Below, in pieces: positions 25,000-34,073 of a stretch of 64,000 nucleotides of DNA; the stretch's first letter is position 1; the number at the start of each line of letters is the position of its first letter. Location of the stretch: positions 37,509 to 101,508 of the forward strand of contig NZ_OENE01000035.1 of NCBI RefSeq assembly GCF_900239495.1, read 5' to 3'. Made by a program: the position numbers and the translations under genes. The stretch comes from Tenacibaculum finnmarkense genomovar ulcerans. Its GTDB lineage: Bacteria; Bacteroidota; Bacteroidia; Flavobacteriales; Flavobacteriaceae. The notes below the pieces were generated by a model, which saw only the letters and a list, made by a program, of their open reading frames with translations, did not search any database and was not told the DNA's origin.

Positions 25000-25902
25000 T
25001 TATTTTTTAACAAAGGCTTCAATAATGTTATTTATATCTTTATCGGTAGCTATTTTATCTGAAAACAAGTGTTTATATAAAGGTTTATTTTTAACTTTTT
25101 TCTCTAAAGAAAGATCGGTATTTTTAGCATATATGTCACTCCATTTATTTCTAACTAACTGCCATTTTTCTTGGTTTTCTTTCCACCATTTTTGTGCAGG
25201 TTTACATTTAGAATCGGCAACTTTAACATAGGTATTATATCCTTTTTCGTATGCTACAATTACATCTTTTTCACCTGTTTTTCTGATGATTTTTTTATTG
25301 TCTTGATCGTGCAACCATCCATAGTTTGTAATTTCATGACGGTTTCCTCTTTCGGTTACATTATAATCACTTCTTTTGGTGTATTCTCTACGAGGTAAAG
25401 GTGCGTCAGTGGTGCTTTCCCAGTAAGTTTTCCCATCAACATGTACCCATGACCCTGAACCTTCATAACGAGGGCTGTCATCTACTTGATACACTTTTTG
25501 TGTCCATTGTTTTTTTACACTTGCTTTAGTTTTATTTTCATACAACCAATTGTTGTCACCATTAAACATATAAAAATCTTGGTTTTGATATTCCCAATCT
25601 TGTCGCCAATGTTTTACGATGTGCGGTTTTGCAGGATTACCAACTTGCAATAAATGCTGTATGGCAATTTTGTTATTTTCATCTTCAATTAATTCCGCCC
25701 ATTCTAAAGCAGTATCAATTTTTATTTTCGAAGGTTTGTATAAGGAGTCTTTACTATTATTAAAGGTTTCTGCAAAATTAAAAGTTACTTCAAAACAACC
25801 ACACATTTTTTTGATAGCCTCTTTATCTTTTGTTTTTTTACTTTGAGAATTTGCCGAAACAGCGAAAAGAAGTACTAAACTTCCCAGTAATAAATTTTTC
25901 AT
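25000..25902 (-). CDS. DUF6607 family exported protein
   Basis: The product (300 aa) has a signal peptide (about 1-19, ending near VSANSQ) and then DREAIKKMCGCFEV-like sequence (here DKEAIKKMCGCFEVTFNFAE), the mark of DUF6607. Other family phrases are GNPAKPHIVKHWRQDW, WTQKVYQVDDSPRYEGSGSW and PLPRREYTKRSDYNVT. It has many Trp/His residues and two close Cys (CGC). Function is unknown, but relatives occur beside iron or haem uptake genes. It is the first gene of the minus-strand operon and divergent from the TonB receptor. Confidence 0.85.
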   Translation of the reverse strand: MKNLLLGSLVLLFAVSANSQSKKTKDKEAIKKMCGCFEVTFNFAETFNNSKDSLYKPSKIKIDTALEWAELIEDENNKIAIQHLLQVGNPAKPHIVKHWRQDWEYQNQDFYMFNGDNNWLYENKTKASVKKQWTQKVYQVDDSPRYEGSGSWVHVDGKTYWESTTDAPLPRREYTKRSDYNVTERGNRHEITNYGWLHDQDNKKIIRKTGEKDVIVAYEKGYNTYVKVADSKCKPAQKWWKENQEKWQLVRNKWSDIYAKNTDLSLEKKVKNKPLYKHLFSDKIATDKDINNIIEAFVKK

Positions 25903-25978
25903 TTTAAGGATTATTTTTGATGTAATAAATTTTTTGTAAAAATATACAATTTATTTAGATTGATTAATAATAAGAATA

Positions 25979-25986
25979 TATATTTG
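25979..25986 (+). promoter_or_regulatory. Promoter of the TonB receptor / HmuY unit
   Basis: TATATTTG lies 16 bp before the receptor start, with TTG at 25960-25962 as -33 element 16 bp upstream. The AT-rich 100-bp divergent spacer has room for a Fur-like operator, but no clear one can be claimed. No TAnnTTTG was found for the opposite operon. Confidence 0.6.
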
Positions 25987-26002
25987 CCGAAAATTATTAA
26001 GA

Positions 26003-28072
26003 ATGTTTCTACATAGGAAGTTTGTAAGTGTATTTGCCTTTATCAGTTTAACTGTTTTTTCACAAGAAAAAATGGCTACTGACAATGGTTGTACCGCTTC
26101 TTATGGTTTAGAAGAAGTGGTGGTAACAGCAACAAGAACAAAGCGTCAGTTATCATCAATACCCATGCCTGTTACTTTAATTTCGAAAGAACAATTACAA
26201 AAATCAGGTGCGGTACGACTAAAAGATATCTTATTAGAACAAACAGGTATTACTTTAGTATCTGATTTTGGAGGCTCTCAAGGCGTACAAATTCAGGGAG
26301 TTGCTGCTGATTACACCTTAATTTTAATCGATGGAGTTCCTGTTGTAGGAAGAGCATCCGGAAATATTGATTTAAGTAGGCTGAGTGTAAACAACATCAA
26401 ACAAATAGAAATTGTTAAAGGACCGTCGTCATCTTTGTATGGTTCTGAGGCGATTGGTGGTGTTATTAATATCATTACCGAACAGCCAAAAAATGGTGAA
26501 ATAGAAGGTTTTGTAAGCTATTTAGCAAAAGGTGGCGCAGCAAATGAATTAGATATTAACAGCAATATTAAGTTAAAAAAGAAGCGATTTGGGTTGGTTT
26601 CTGGTATTAATTTAAATTCGAGCAATGGCTTTGATTTATCTCCAGAAACCACTTCAAAAACAACAGAAGCGCATCAGAATTTTACAGGAAATTTAAAGCT
26701 AAGTTATGATTTTTCTGATCATTTAAAAACCGTAGTTTCTTCACGATTTTATACACAATCGCAACAAGCTATTAAATCAGCTAAAAACAAGCGAACAGAT
26801 TGGAATATTAACACCAATATACATCATAAAATAAAGGATAATTGGAGTTTAAACTACCTGTTTTATACTACAAAATATACTACAGAAAGTGTTTTTAATG
26901 AACAAGATAAGCTATACAATGAAAAATTAATGCGTCCTGAAATTAAATCGACTGCTGTTTTTGGTGAAAACACCTTAGTTGTAGGTTTAGGATCAAATTT
27001 TAACTCATTAGAAAGAACGGAATTTAATAGCGTTAAAAAATACGATACGCCTTATGTTTTTGGGCAGTTTGATTTTAATCCGAATGCCAAGTTAAATGTA
27101 ATTATTGGTGCTAGATTTGAAAAAAGTAATCAATATAAATCGGCATTTACTCCTAAGTTATCTTCTAGCTATAAAATAAATAAATGGTTTACCGCAAAAG
27201 GGTCGGTTGGTTTTGGTTTTAAAGCGCCTGATTTTAGACAGCTTCATTTCAATTTTAAAAATTCAGCAAACGGATATGTTGTTTTTGGAACGCAAACAAT
27301 ACATCAGTTATTTCCAGATATTTCTGAAATAAAAACCATTGAAAAAGAGTTAAAACCCGAAAGTTCGATTGGTTATAACTTCGGATTTCAACTAAAACCT
27401 ACTCGAAAGTTAAAATTAGATGTCAATATTTTTAGAAACGATTTAAAAGATATGATTGATTTTTTTGACACCCGATTAAAACCACTTTCTTTAGGATTGC
27501 CAATAGGAACGAGAGTTTTTTCTTATAGAAATAGAAACCAGGTTTATATGCAAGGAGTAGAATTAAATATCAACTATAAAATTACATCAAATTTTAGCAT
27601 TTTAACAGGGTATCAATTTTTAGATACAGGAGATAAAATACAAGAAGATCAGCTGAAATCGGGGGAGATATTTTTTAGAAAAACAAGTACTTCGCCTTCT
27701 CAAAAAATGAAACTTTCAAATTATTATGGCTTGCCAAATAAATCGAAGCATATGCTAAACTTTAAAGTTTTTTATGAAAATTATGCCCATGATTTTTCGG
27801 CAAATATTAGAGCTGTTTATCGAAGTAAATACGCCTTGTTTGACACGAATAATAGTCAAGGAGTTATTGATGAATTTGATGATTTTGTAGCAGGAAATAC
27901 ACAAATAAATATTGCCGCTACCAAAACATTTTTTAACAGAATGAATCTTCGAGTAGGGGTTAATAATTTGTTTAATGAAAAGGGAGAAGAAAATAAAAAA
28001 ACATTTAAAAATAACGACACCGTTTTACAGTTAGGAACAACTTTTTACGGAAGTCTTCAGTTTAATTTTTAG
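26003..28072 (+). CDS. TonB-dependent haem/siderophore receptor
   Basis: An outer-membrane receptor of 689 aa. It has a signal peptide (1-21), a TonB box (EEVVVTATR, about 36-44), a plug domain (about 50-160, with VQIQGVAADYTLILIDGVPV and GPSSSLYGSEAIGGVINIIT), then a 22-strand barrel ending in GSLQFNF with terminal Phe. It lacks the N-terminal carboxypeptidase-like domain of SusC proteins, so it belongs to the metal/haem class. HmuY is 30 bp downstream, which strongly points to haem (HmuR-like). Confidence 0.92.
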   Translation: MFLHRKFVSVFAFISLTVFSQEKMATDNGCTASYGLEEVVVTATRTKRQLSSIPMPVTLISKEQLQKSGAVRLKDILLEQTGITLVSDFGGSQGVQIQGVAADYTLILIDGVPVVGRASGNIDLSRLSVNNIKQIEIVKGPSSSLYGSEAIGGVINIITEQPKNGEIEGFVSYLAKGGAANELDINSNIKLKKKRFGLVSGINLNSSNGFDLSPETTSKTTEAHQNFTGNLKLSYDFSDHLKTVVSSRFYTQSQQAIKSAKNKRTDWNINTNIHHKIKDNWSLNYLFYTTKYTTESVFNEQDKLYNEKLMRPEIKSTAVFGENTLVVGLGSNFNSLERTEFNSVKKYDTPYVFGQFDFNPNAKLNVIIGARFEKSNQYKSAFTPKLSSSYKINKWFTAKGSVGFGFKAPDFRQLHFNFKNSANGYVVFGTQTIHQLFPDISEIKTIEKELKPESSIGYNFGFQLKPTRKLKLDVNIFRNDLKDMIDFFDTRLKPLSLGLPIGTRVFSYRNRNQVYMQGVELNINYKITSNFSILTGYQFLDTGDKIQEDQLKSGEIFFRKTSTSPSQKMKLSNYYGLPNKSKHMLNFKVFYENYAHDFSANIRAVYRSKYALFDTNNSQGVIDEFDDFVAGNTQINIAATKTFFNRMNLRVGVNNLFNEKGEENKKTFKNNDTVLQLGTTFYGSLQFNF

Positions 28073-28102
28073 ATAAAAAATAATCAAGTAAATATATATA
28101 AA

Positions 28103-28738
28103 ATGAAAATTTTAAAATCAATTTTGCTAATCGTTTTAGTTGCTTTTGTAGCTGTTTCTTGTAGTGATAATAGCAGTGATGATGTTTTTGAGCCAGTTAT
28201 GGCAAAACAAATTAAAAACTTACACGCAAAACAACTTACCGATTATGCGGTAAATCCTCCAACGGCTTCAGGTGAATTTGTAAAGTTTAGCTTTAAAAAA
28301 GGAGGAATTGTAACCGATGATAATTGGGATATCGCCTTTAGAGCCACCACAATTATCGTTAATGGAGGAGAATCGACAGGAGTTAAAGAAGAGCCAAAAA
28401 GAACAGGAGAAGCAAGTGTCGCTTTAGCCTTAGGAACTTTTTCAGAGATTACAAAAGCCCCCGAATCTGCTCGTTTTAAGCAAGATGAAAAAGGAATGTT
28501 AGCCTTGCCAAAAAGTTTGTGGTACACTTATAATTTTTCTGACCACAGTATAAATCCTGTAGCAGGAAAAGTACTTGTTGTAAAAACGATTGATGGGAAT
28601 TATGCTAAAATAGAAATTTTAAGTTATTATAAAGATATGGACAGTTCAAATTCTGCCGATCCTAAAAATTCAGGTGCACAATATTATACTTTTAACTATG
28701 TGTACAATCCGACTGTTGGTGATAAAAACCTTCAGTAA
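28103..28738 (+). CDS. HmuY family haem-binding lipoprotein
   Basis: A 211-aa lipoprotein with lipobox VAVSC (Cys20). The HmuY domain covers about 30-205; KFSFKKGGIVTDDNWDIAFRATTIIVNGG and a conserved C-terminal YYTFNYVYNPT are typical. HmuY proteins take haem from host haemoproteins and hand it to the TonB receptor. The gene follows the receptor by 30 bp and ends at the terminator near 28776-28812. Which residues bind haem cannot be seen without a structure. Confidence 0.9.
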   Translation: MKILKSILLIVLVAFVAVSCSDNSSDDVFEPVMAKQIKNLHAKQLTDYAVNPPTASGEFVKFSFKKGGIVTDDNWDIAFRATTIIVNGGESTGVKEEPKRTGEASVALALGTFSEITKAPESARFKQDEKGMLALPKSLWYTYNFSDHSINPVAGKVLVVKTIDGNYAKIEILSYYKDMDSSNSADPKNSGAQYYTFNYVYNPTVGDKNLQ

Positions 28739-28775
28739 GTAAGAACTATTGAGTTTTGTTAATTTTTGTTATGTT

Positions 28776-28815
28776 AAAGCTGCTTATCCCGAAAAGGTTA
28801 GGCAGCTTTTCTATT
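28776..28815. terminator. Terminator between hmuY-like gene and uvrA
   Basis: Arms AAAGCTGC (28776-28783) and GCAGCTTT (28802-28809) are followed by T-rich sequence. It stands between convergent genes and probably serves hmuY. Confidence 0.6.
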
Positions 28816-28817
28816 TT

Positions 28818-31616
28818 TTATATCAATTTATCGGCTAAATAATGCGCTGTAAAAGAGTCTTTATTTTTGATTAAATCTTCTGGAGTTCCTGTAAAAATTA
28901 AATTTCCACCATTTTTTCCGCCTTGTAAACCAAGGTCAATAATATAGTCGGCACATTTAATTAATTCAATATTATGTTCAATTACAATAATCGAATGACC
29001 TTTATTTATTAAGGCATTAAAAGAGGTAAGTAATTTTTTAATATCATGAAAATGAAGCCCTGTGGTAGGTTCATCAAAAATAAATAAAGTTTTATCCTTG
29101 GTGTTTCCTTTCATTAAAAAAGAAGCTAACTTTATACGTTGCGCTTCTCCACCCGATAAAGTTGATGACGATTGCCCTAATTGTACATATCCTAAGCCAA
29201 CATCTTGCAAGGGTTTTAGTTTACGAGAAATTTTAAATTGTTCTCGTTCTTCGAAAAAAGTAACAGCATCGTCAATGGTTAAATTTAAAATATCATCAAT
29301 AGATTTTTTACCAAAATGAACTTCTAAAACCTCTTTTTTAAAGCGTTTTCCGTGGCAAGTATCGCATTGCAAATGCACATTAGCCATAAACTGCATTTCA
29401 ATAGTAACTATTCCCTCGCCCTTACAAACCTCGCAACGTCCTGCATCAACATTAAAAGAAAAATGTTTTGGTTGATAATTTCTGATACTCGCTAATTTTT
29501 GAATCGAAAACAATTTTCGAATATCATCGTAGGCTTTTATGTAAGTTACCGGGTTTGACCTTGAAGAACGTCCGATAGGATTTTGATCGATAAATTCGAC
29601 GTGTTTTATGCTTTCAAAACTTCCTGTAATCTGGGTAAATTGCCCCATTTTTTCGCCATATCCAAGCAGTTTTTTCTGCATCGCAGGATATAAAATGTTT
29701 TTAACGAGTGTGCTTTTTCCACTTCCAGAAACTCCTGTAATAACAGTTAAAGTATTTAGCGGAAAAGAAACATCAATATTTTTTAAATTATGCTCACGAG
29801 CACCAATAATATTGATGGTGTTTTTTGATGTTTTACGTGTTTTTGGAATATCAATTTTAAGTTCTTCTGATAAATACTTAGCCGTTAAAGAATCCGATTT
29901 CATAATAGCATCAAAAGTTCCTTGGGCCACCACATTACCGCCATAAGTTCCTGCTTCTGGGCCGATATCAATAATATAATCGGCGTGTTTCATAATATCT
30001 TCATCGTGTTCTACCACAATAACGGTGTTTCCTAAATTGCGTAAATTTTTTAAAACTTCAATAAGTTTTTCGGTATCTTTCGGATGTAACCCAATGCTCG
30101 GTTCATCTAAAATATACATAGAACCAACTAGTGAACTACCTAAGGATGTTGCTAAATTTATTCGCTGACTTTCGCCTCCAGAAAGGGTGTTAGAGGTTCT
30201 ATTTAAAGTTAGGTAATTTAAGCCAACATCGGTTAAAAATCGCAAACGATTATTAATTTCAGTAAGTAATCTTTTTGCGATGGCATTTTCGTGTTCATCG
30301 AGTTTTAAAGTATTAAAAAATGCTGATAATTCATCTAAAGGAAGTGTTACTAAATCGGAAATTATTTTTCCATGAACCTGTATATAATTGGCTTCTTTTC
30401 GAAGTCGTTTTCCATTGCAATCGGTACAGCTTGTTTTCCCTCGATAGCGAGAAAGCAATACTCTATTTTGAATTTTATAGCTTTTTTCTTCCAATTTATT
30501 GAATAAATCATGTATTCCTTCAAATTTATTGGTTCCGTTCCAAACCAATTCTTTTTGAATTTCAGAAAGTTCAAACCAAGGTTTATGAATAGGAATATCA
30601 AAATCCATGGCATTTAAAACCAGCTCATTTTTATAGTGTTTATAGCTGTCGGTTTTAAAAGGAAAAATAGCATCTTCAAAAATAGATAAACCTGTGTTTG
30701 GAATCACTAATTCTTTGTCAATACCTACAACACTTCCGTAACCCTCGCAGGTTGGGCAAGCTCCGTAGGGATTATTAAAACTAAATAAATGGGTATTTGG
30801 TTCTAAAAAAGTAATGCCGTCTAATTCGAATTTATTGCTAAATTCTGTAATTTTTTTATCGCCTAAATTTTCAATAAAACAAGTTCCTTTTCCTTCAAAA
30901 AAAGCGGTTTGAATAGCATCAGCTAAACGATTGTAAAAATCATCTTCATTTTTAGTAACAATTCTATCAACAACTAAAAAAAGTCCTTTTTCTTCGGATG
31001 TAGCATAGTGATCAATAGGGAAATCTTCAATTCTTAAAACATTATTATTGTATTTTATACGGGCATATCCTTGTTGAGTTAACACCTGTAAAACGGTTTT
31101 TAAATCCCTTTTTTCGTTGATTGTTATAGGAGATAAAAGTAATAATTTACTACGTTCTTCGAATGTTTTTATAAAATTGACAACATCAGAAACCGTATGT
31201 TTTTTTACTTGGCTACCCGATATTGGCGAAATGGTTTTACCAATTCGAGCGTATAAAAGTTTTATATAATCGTAAATTTCGGTTGAGGTTCCTACCGTAG
31301 AACGAGGATTGGTAGAATTTACTTTTTGCTCAATAGCAATTGCAGGTGAAATACCTTTAATATAATCGACCTTTGGTTTGTGTAGTTTTCCTAAAAATTG
31401 ACGGGCATATGATGATAAACTCTCTACATAACGTCGTTGTCCTTCGGCATATAAAGTGTCAAAAGCTAGGGTTGATTTTCCAGAACCTGAAAGCCCTGTT
31501 ATTACTACTAATTTATTACGAGGAATAACAACATCAATGTTTTTTAAATTGTGTAAGCTAGCTCCTTTTATAATAATATTTTCTTTGGGATCGATGGCAG
31601 AAAGGTCTCTTTTCAT
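28818..31616 (-). CDS. uvrA: Excinuclease ABC subunit A
   Basis: UvrA (932 aa) finds DNA lesions in nucleotide excision repair as a dimer that loads UvrB. Both ATPase halves are present: Walker [11 protein letters not shown] (about 38-47) and [10 protein letters not shown] in the second half, with signatures [11 protein letters not shown] and [11 protein letters not shown]. Zinc-finger Cys pairs are intact ([32 protein letters not shown]). The signature phrases and length match standard UvrA. Flavobacteria often carry more than one UvrA, so this may be one paralogue. Confidence 0.95.
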   Translation of the reverse strand: MKRDLSAIDPKENIIIKGASLHNLKNIDVVIPRNKLVVITGLSGSGKSTLAFDTLYAEGQRRYVESLSSYARQFLGKLHKPKVDYIKGISPAIAIEQKVNSTNPRSTVGTSTEIYDYIKLLYARIGKTISPISGSQVKKHTVSDVVNFIKTFEERSKLLLLSPITINEKRDLKTVLQVLTQQGYARIKYNNNVLRIEDFPIDHYATSEEKGLFLVVDRIVTKNEDDFYNRLADAIQTAFFEGKGTCFIENLGDKKITEFSNKFELDGITFLEPNTHLFSFNNPYGACPTCEGYGSVVGIDKELVIPNTGLSIFEDAIFPFKTDSYKHYKNELVLNAMDFDIPIHKPWFELSEIQKELVWNGTNKFEGIHDLFNKLEEKSYKIQNRVLLSRYRGKTSCTDCNGKRLRKEANYIQVHGKIISDLVTLPLDELSAFFNTLKLDEHENAIAKRLLTEINNRLRFLTDVGLNYLTLNRTSNTLSGGESQRINLATSLGSSLVGSMYILDEPSIGLHPKDTEKLIEVLKNLRNLGNTVIVVEHDEDIMKHADYIIDIGPEAGTYGGNVVAQGTFDAIMKSDSLTAKYLSEELKIDIPKTRKTSKNTINIIGAREHNLKNIDVSFPLNTLTVITGVSGSGKSTLVKNILYPAMQKKLLGYGEKMGQFTQITGSFESIKHVEFIDQNPIGRSSRSNPVTYIKAYDDIRKLFSIQKLASIRNYQPKHFSFNVDAGRCEVCKGEGIVTIEMQFMANVHLQCDTCHGKRFKKEVLEVHFGKKSIDDILNLTIDDAVTFFEEREQFKISRKLKPLQDVGLGYVQLGQSSSTLSGGEAQRIKLASFLMKGNTKDKTLFIFDEPTTGLHFHDIKKLLTSFNALINKGHSIIVIEHNIELIKCADYIIDLGLQGGKNGGNLIFTGTPEDLIKNKDSFTAHYLADKLI

Positions 31617-31708
31617 GTACTTAAAAAATAAGCGATAAAAGTACGATTTCTCGATTAAATAAGCGGAAAAGGCTTTGTAGTTTTTTTAATAAAAATGGAA
31701 TAATTCTT

Positions 31709-31737
31709 GTTTTTATCGAAAAAAAATCACATATTTG
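31709..31737 (+). promoter_or_regulatory. Probable promoter of the ECF sigma gene
   Basis: TTG near 31707-31709 and CATATTTG at 31730-31737 stand about 20 bp apart. The -7 box has C for T at the first position. A transcript would have a leader of about 100 nt that ends in the hairpin below. Confidence 0.4.
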
Positions 31738-31775
31738 AAGTCTAATAATCAATTAATTACAGCCTATACCTAAAA

Positions 31776-31840
31776 AATTACTTTTAAGAATCCTCCCCCT
31801 TAACAAAAGAGCGCTTAAGGTGCTCTGTAAAAAAGTAATT
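31776..31840 (+). promoter_or_regulatory. Structured leader ending at the sigma-factor start codon
   Basis: AATTACTTTT (31776-31785) pairs exactly with AAAAGTAATT (31831-31840), and the ATG follows at once. Inside lies a second stem, AGAGCGC with GTGCTCT (31808-31826, one G-U pair). A pyrimidine stretch TCCTCCCCCTT (about 31790-31800) remains single-stranded. The start codon thus sits at the foot of a closed two-hairpin structure. Confidence 0.5.
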
Positions 31841-32428
31841 ATGGTATATAAAGATATTGTAAGCGATAGCGTTTTAGTAAAAGACTACATTAACGGAAAA
31901 GAATTGGCGATAGAATTATTAATTAAGCGTCATCAGCAGCGTTTGTACAGTTTTATTTATAGTAAAGTACAAAATAGAGACACTACAGAAGATTTATTTC
32001 AAGACACTTTTATAAAAGTAATCAAAACATTAAAAAAAGGAAATTATAACGAAGAAGGGAAGTTTTTACCTTGGGTTATGCGTATTTCTCATAATTTAAT
32101 TATTGATTTTTTTAGAAAAAATAACAGGATGCCTAAATTTAAAAACACGGAAGATTTTGATATTTTTTCGGTGTTAACAGATAGTAGTCTAAATGTAGAA
32201 AACAAGATAATAAAAGAGCAAATATTGGCAGATGTAAAAGAGCTGTTAGAAGAATTACCTGAGGAGCAAAAAGAAGTATTAAAAATGCGTATTTATAACG
32301 ATATGAGTTTTAATGAAATTGCTGAAAATACGGGGGTAAGTATCAATACAGCTTTAGGAAGAATGCGTTATGCTTTAATTAATATGCGAAAAATAATTGA
32401 AAAAAATAATATAGTTCTAGTTAATTAG
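31841..32428 (+). CDS. ECF-type RNA polymerase sigma factor
   Basis: A sigma-70 family protein (195 aa from ATG 31841; an upstream in-frame start at 31820 lies inside the leader hairpin). Region 2 spans about 20-93 (TTEDLFQDTFIKVIKTL, FLPWVMRISHNLIIDFFRK) and region 4 about 130-185 (LPEEQKEVLKMRIYNDMSFNEIAENTGVS). No anti-sigma gene is adjacent, but a conserved-looking 47-aa gene follows. The target promoters are unknown. Confidence 0.92.
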   Translation: MVYKDIVSDSVLVKDYINGKELAIELLIKRHQQRLYSFIYSKVQNRDTTEDLFQDTFIKVIKTLKKGNYNEEGKFLPWVMRISHNLIIDFFRKNNRMPKFKNTEDFDIFSVLTDSSLNVENKIIKEQILADVKELLEELPEEQKEVLKMRIYNDMSFNEIAENTGVSINTALGRMRYALINMRKIIEKNNIVLVN

Positions 32429-32478
32429 GCAATAACGCTTAATTTTTATCGTTAAATACTTGAAAACAATAGGTATAT

Positions 32479-32622
32479 ATGATGAAAGTTTACTTAGATA
32501 AATCTTCCGATTTCAAAATGAACCCCAACAAAGAAACGATTCAGTTTTTAATTAACTTTTCTAAATCATTAAGTGTAATTAAAACTAAATCTAATTATCT
32601 GATTGAATTGAATTTGAATTAG
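32479..32622 (+). CDS. 47-aa small protein downstream of the sigma factor
   Basis: An ATG-initiated frame (MMKVYLDKSSDFKMNPNKET to the end LIELNLN) begins 50 bp after the sigma gene and ends 4 bp before a strong terminator. The sigma gene has no terminator of its own, so the two are likely cotranscribed. The peptide is soluble, mixed alpha/beta, and not a membrane anti-sigma. Too short for most gene callers, it reads like a real protein by codon use. Function unknown. Confidence 0.6.
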   Translation: MMKVYLDKSSDFKMNPNKETIQFLINFSKSLSVIKTKSNYLIELNLN

Positions 32623-32626
32623 TTTG

Positions 32627-32664
32627 AAAAAGCTTCAACAAAATAAATTGTTGAAGCTTTTTTA
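32627..32664. terminator. Terminator of the sigma-factor unit
   Basis: A perfect 15-bp stem (aaaaagcttcaacaa / ttgttgaagcttttt) with a 6-nt loop, flanked by A and T runs. It is usable from both sides, since nth converges here. Confidence 0.88.
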
Positions 32665-32667
32665 TGC

Positions 32668-33342
32668 CTATAATTTGCTTTTTTCTAGATTATTTTTCTT
32701 GTAATAATCATCTAAAACTGATTTTCTTCCGATGGTTTTGGTAATAATATCTTTTTCTAAATCCCAACCACGAGCAGGAGAATATTCCCGTCCGTACCAA
32801 ATTATTTGTAAATGAAGATCGTTCCATATTTCTTCAGGAAATAAGCGTTTTGCATCTTTTTCAGATTGCACAACATTTTTTCCATTGGTTAAATTCCAAC
32901 GATATAATAAGCGATGAATATGTGTATCAATAGGAAATGCAGGAACTCCAAATGCTTGGCTGATGACCACGCCCGCAGTTTTATGCCCAACGGCAGGTAA
33001 TTCTTCTAAATACTCAAAACTTTGAGGAACTTTACCGTTGTGTTTTTCAATCAATATTTTTGATAAACCGTGAATTCCTTTTGATTTCATTGGCGATAAA
33101 CCACAAGGACGGATAATTTCCTTAATTTCTTCGACACTCATTTTTACCATATCGTAGGGATTATCTGCCTTGGCAAACAATAAAGGCGTAATTTTATTTA
33201 CTCGAACATCGGTACATTGTGCCGATAATAACACCGCAATTAACAAGGTATAAGGATCTTTATGATCTAAAGGAACAGGTATTTCTGGATATAATTCAGC
33301 TAGTGTATCAATAACAAATTGCACTTTTTCAGCCTTGGTCAT
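32668..33342 (-). CDS. nth: Endonuclease III-like DNA glycosylase
   Basis: A base-excision-repair glycosylase/AP lyase (224 aa) for oxidised pyrimidines. The helix-hairpin-helix with catalytic K121 is in LPAVGHKTAGVV, and catalytic D139 in FPIDTHIHRL. The C-terminal [4Fe-4S] loop is missing: where four Cys are expected after LQIIWYGRE, the sequence is YSPARGWDLEKDIITKTIG with no Cys. The fold can exist without the cluster, as some related sequences show. A minus-strand TATCTTTG (33383-33390) may be its promoter. Confidence 0.92.
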   Translation of the reverse strand: MTKAEKVQFVIDTLAELYPEIPVPLDHKDPYTLLIAVLLSAQCTDVRVNKITPLLFAKADNPYDMVKMSVEEIKEIIRPCGLSPMKSKGIHGLSKILIEKHNGKVPQSFEYLEELPAVGHKTAGVVISQAFGVPAFPIDTHIHRLLYRWNLTNGKNVVQSEKDAKRLFPEEIWNDLHLQIIWYGREYSPARGWDLEKDIITKTIGRKSVLDDYYKKNNLEKSKL

Positions 33343-33441
33343 TCTTTGTATTTTTTAAGATTATTTGACAAGAAATAAGTCTCAAAGATACAAACTAACA
33401 AAGAACAAGTGTCAATTTATTGATAATTCAAAGCAACGTTG

Positions 33442-33449
33442 TAACTTTG
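33442..33449 (+). promoter_or_regulatory. Promoter -7 element TAACTTTG of bcp
   Basis: TAACTTTG lies 32 bp before the bcp ATG, with TTG at 33420-33422 19 bp upstream. It supports the start at 33482, because a longer frame from 33365 would begin before the promoter. Confidence 0.6.
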
Positions 33450-33481
33450 ATAGTAGAACGAACTATTCAAACTCAAAAATT

Positions 33482-33934
33482 ATGACAACATTACAAGTAG
33501 GAGATGCCGCGCCAAATTTTGAATCGGTAGATGAAAAAGGAAATGTGGTAAAACTTTCAGATTATAAGGGTAAAAAATTAGTCTTATTTTTTTATCCGAA
33601 GGCAAGTACGCCAGGTTGTACTAATGAAGCCTGCGATTTAAGAGATAATTATCAATCTTTCTTGGCAAAAGGCTACGCTATTTTAGGAGCAAGTGCCGAT
33701 TCGGCAAAGCGTCAACAAAAATGGATTGACAAACATGATTTACCTTTTCCTTTATTAGCAGATGAACAAAAAGAAGTAATTAATGCTTTTGGTATTTGGG
33801 GACCTAAAAAATTTATGGGACGTGAATATGATGGTATTCACAGAACCACTTTTGTTATTGATGAAAATGGAATCATCGAAGATATTATCAGTAAAGTAAA
33901 AACAAAAGAACACGCAAGTCAAATATTAGGCTAA
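33482..33934 (+). CDS. bcp: Thioredoxin-dependent peroxiredoxin
   Basis: Bcp/PrxQ (150 aa) reduces hydrogen peroxide and organic peroxides with thioredoxin as donor. The peroxidatic Cys46 is in STPGCTNEAC and the resolving Cys51 follows five residues later, the PrxQ alpha-2 type. LFFYPKASTPGCT and HRTTFVIDENG are typical. Divergent from nth, it suggests paired oxidative-damage functions. It is followed by a terminator at about 33965-33996. Confidence 0.94.
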   Translation: MTTLQVGDAAPNFESVDEKGNVVKLSDYKGKKLVLFFYPKASTPGCTNEACDLRDNYQSFLAKGYAILGASADSAKRQQKWIDKHDLPFPLLADEQKEVINAFGIWGPKKFMGREYDGIHRTTFVIDENGIIEDIISKVKTKEHASQILG

Positions 33935-33964
33935 TTTTTTGCTTATTTATGATAAAAAAACATC

Positions 33965-33996
33965 AAAAAAACCGAGTTTTAAGCTCGGTTTTTTTT
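33965..33996 (+). terminator. Terminator of bcp
   Basis: AACCGAG pairs with CTCGGTT across TTTTAAG, followed by eight T. The spacer after it carries a repeat fragment (aagagcctgtttaaattt) also found inverted near 42200, and a small hairpin (acctgaa/ttcaggt). Confidence 0.75.
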
Positions 33997-34073
33997 AGTA
34001 AGAGCCTGTTTAAATTTCATCCGTCAACCTGAATTTAGTTCAGGTATGACAAGAAGCTACTCTTTATTCAAAT

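Noticed and set aside
25903..26002. Fur box in the divergent haem promoter
   Set aside because: The spacer is AT-rich and has loose matches (for example near gattgattaataataag), but none good enough to separate from chance.
34005..34070. Fourth copy of the MITE-like element
   Set aside because: Only a short flank motif (aagagcctgtttaaattt) is shared, inverted near 42200. The conserved arms are absent, so it is noted only as a repeat fragment.
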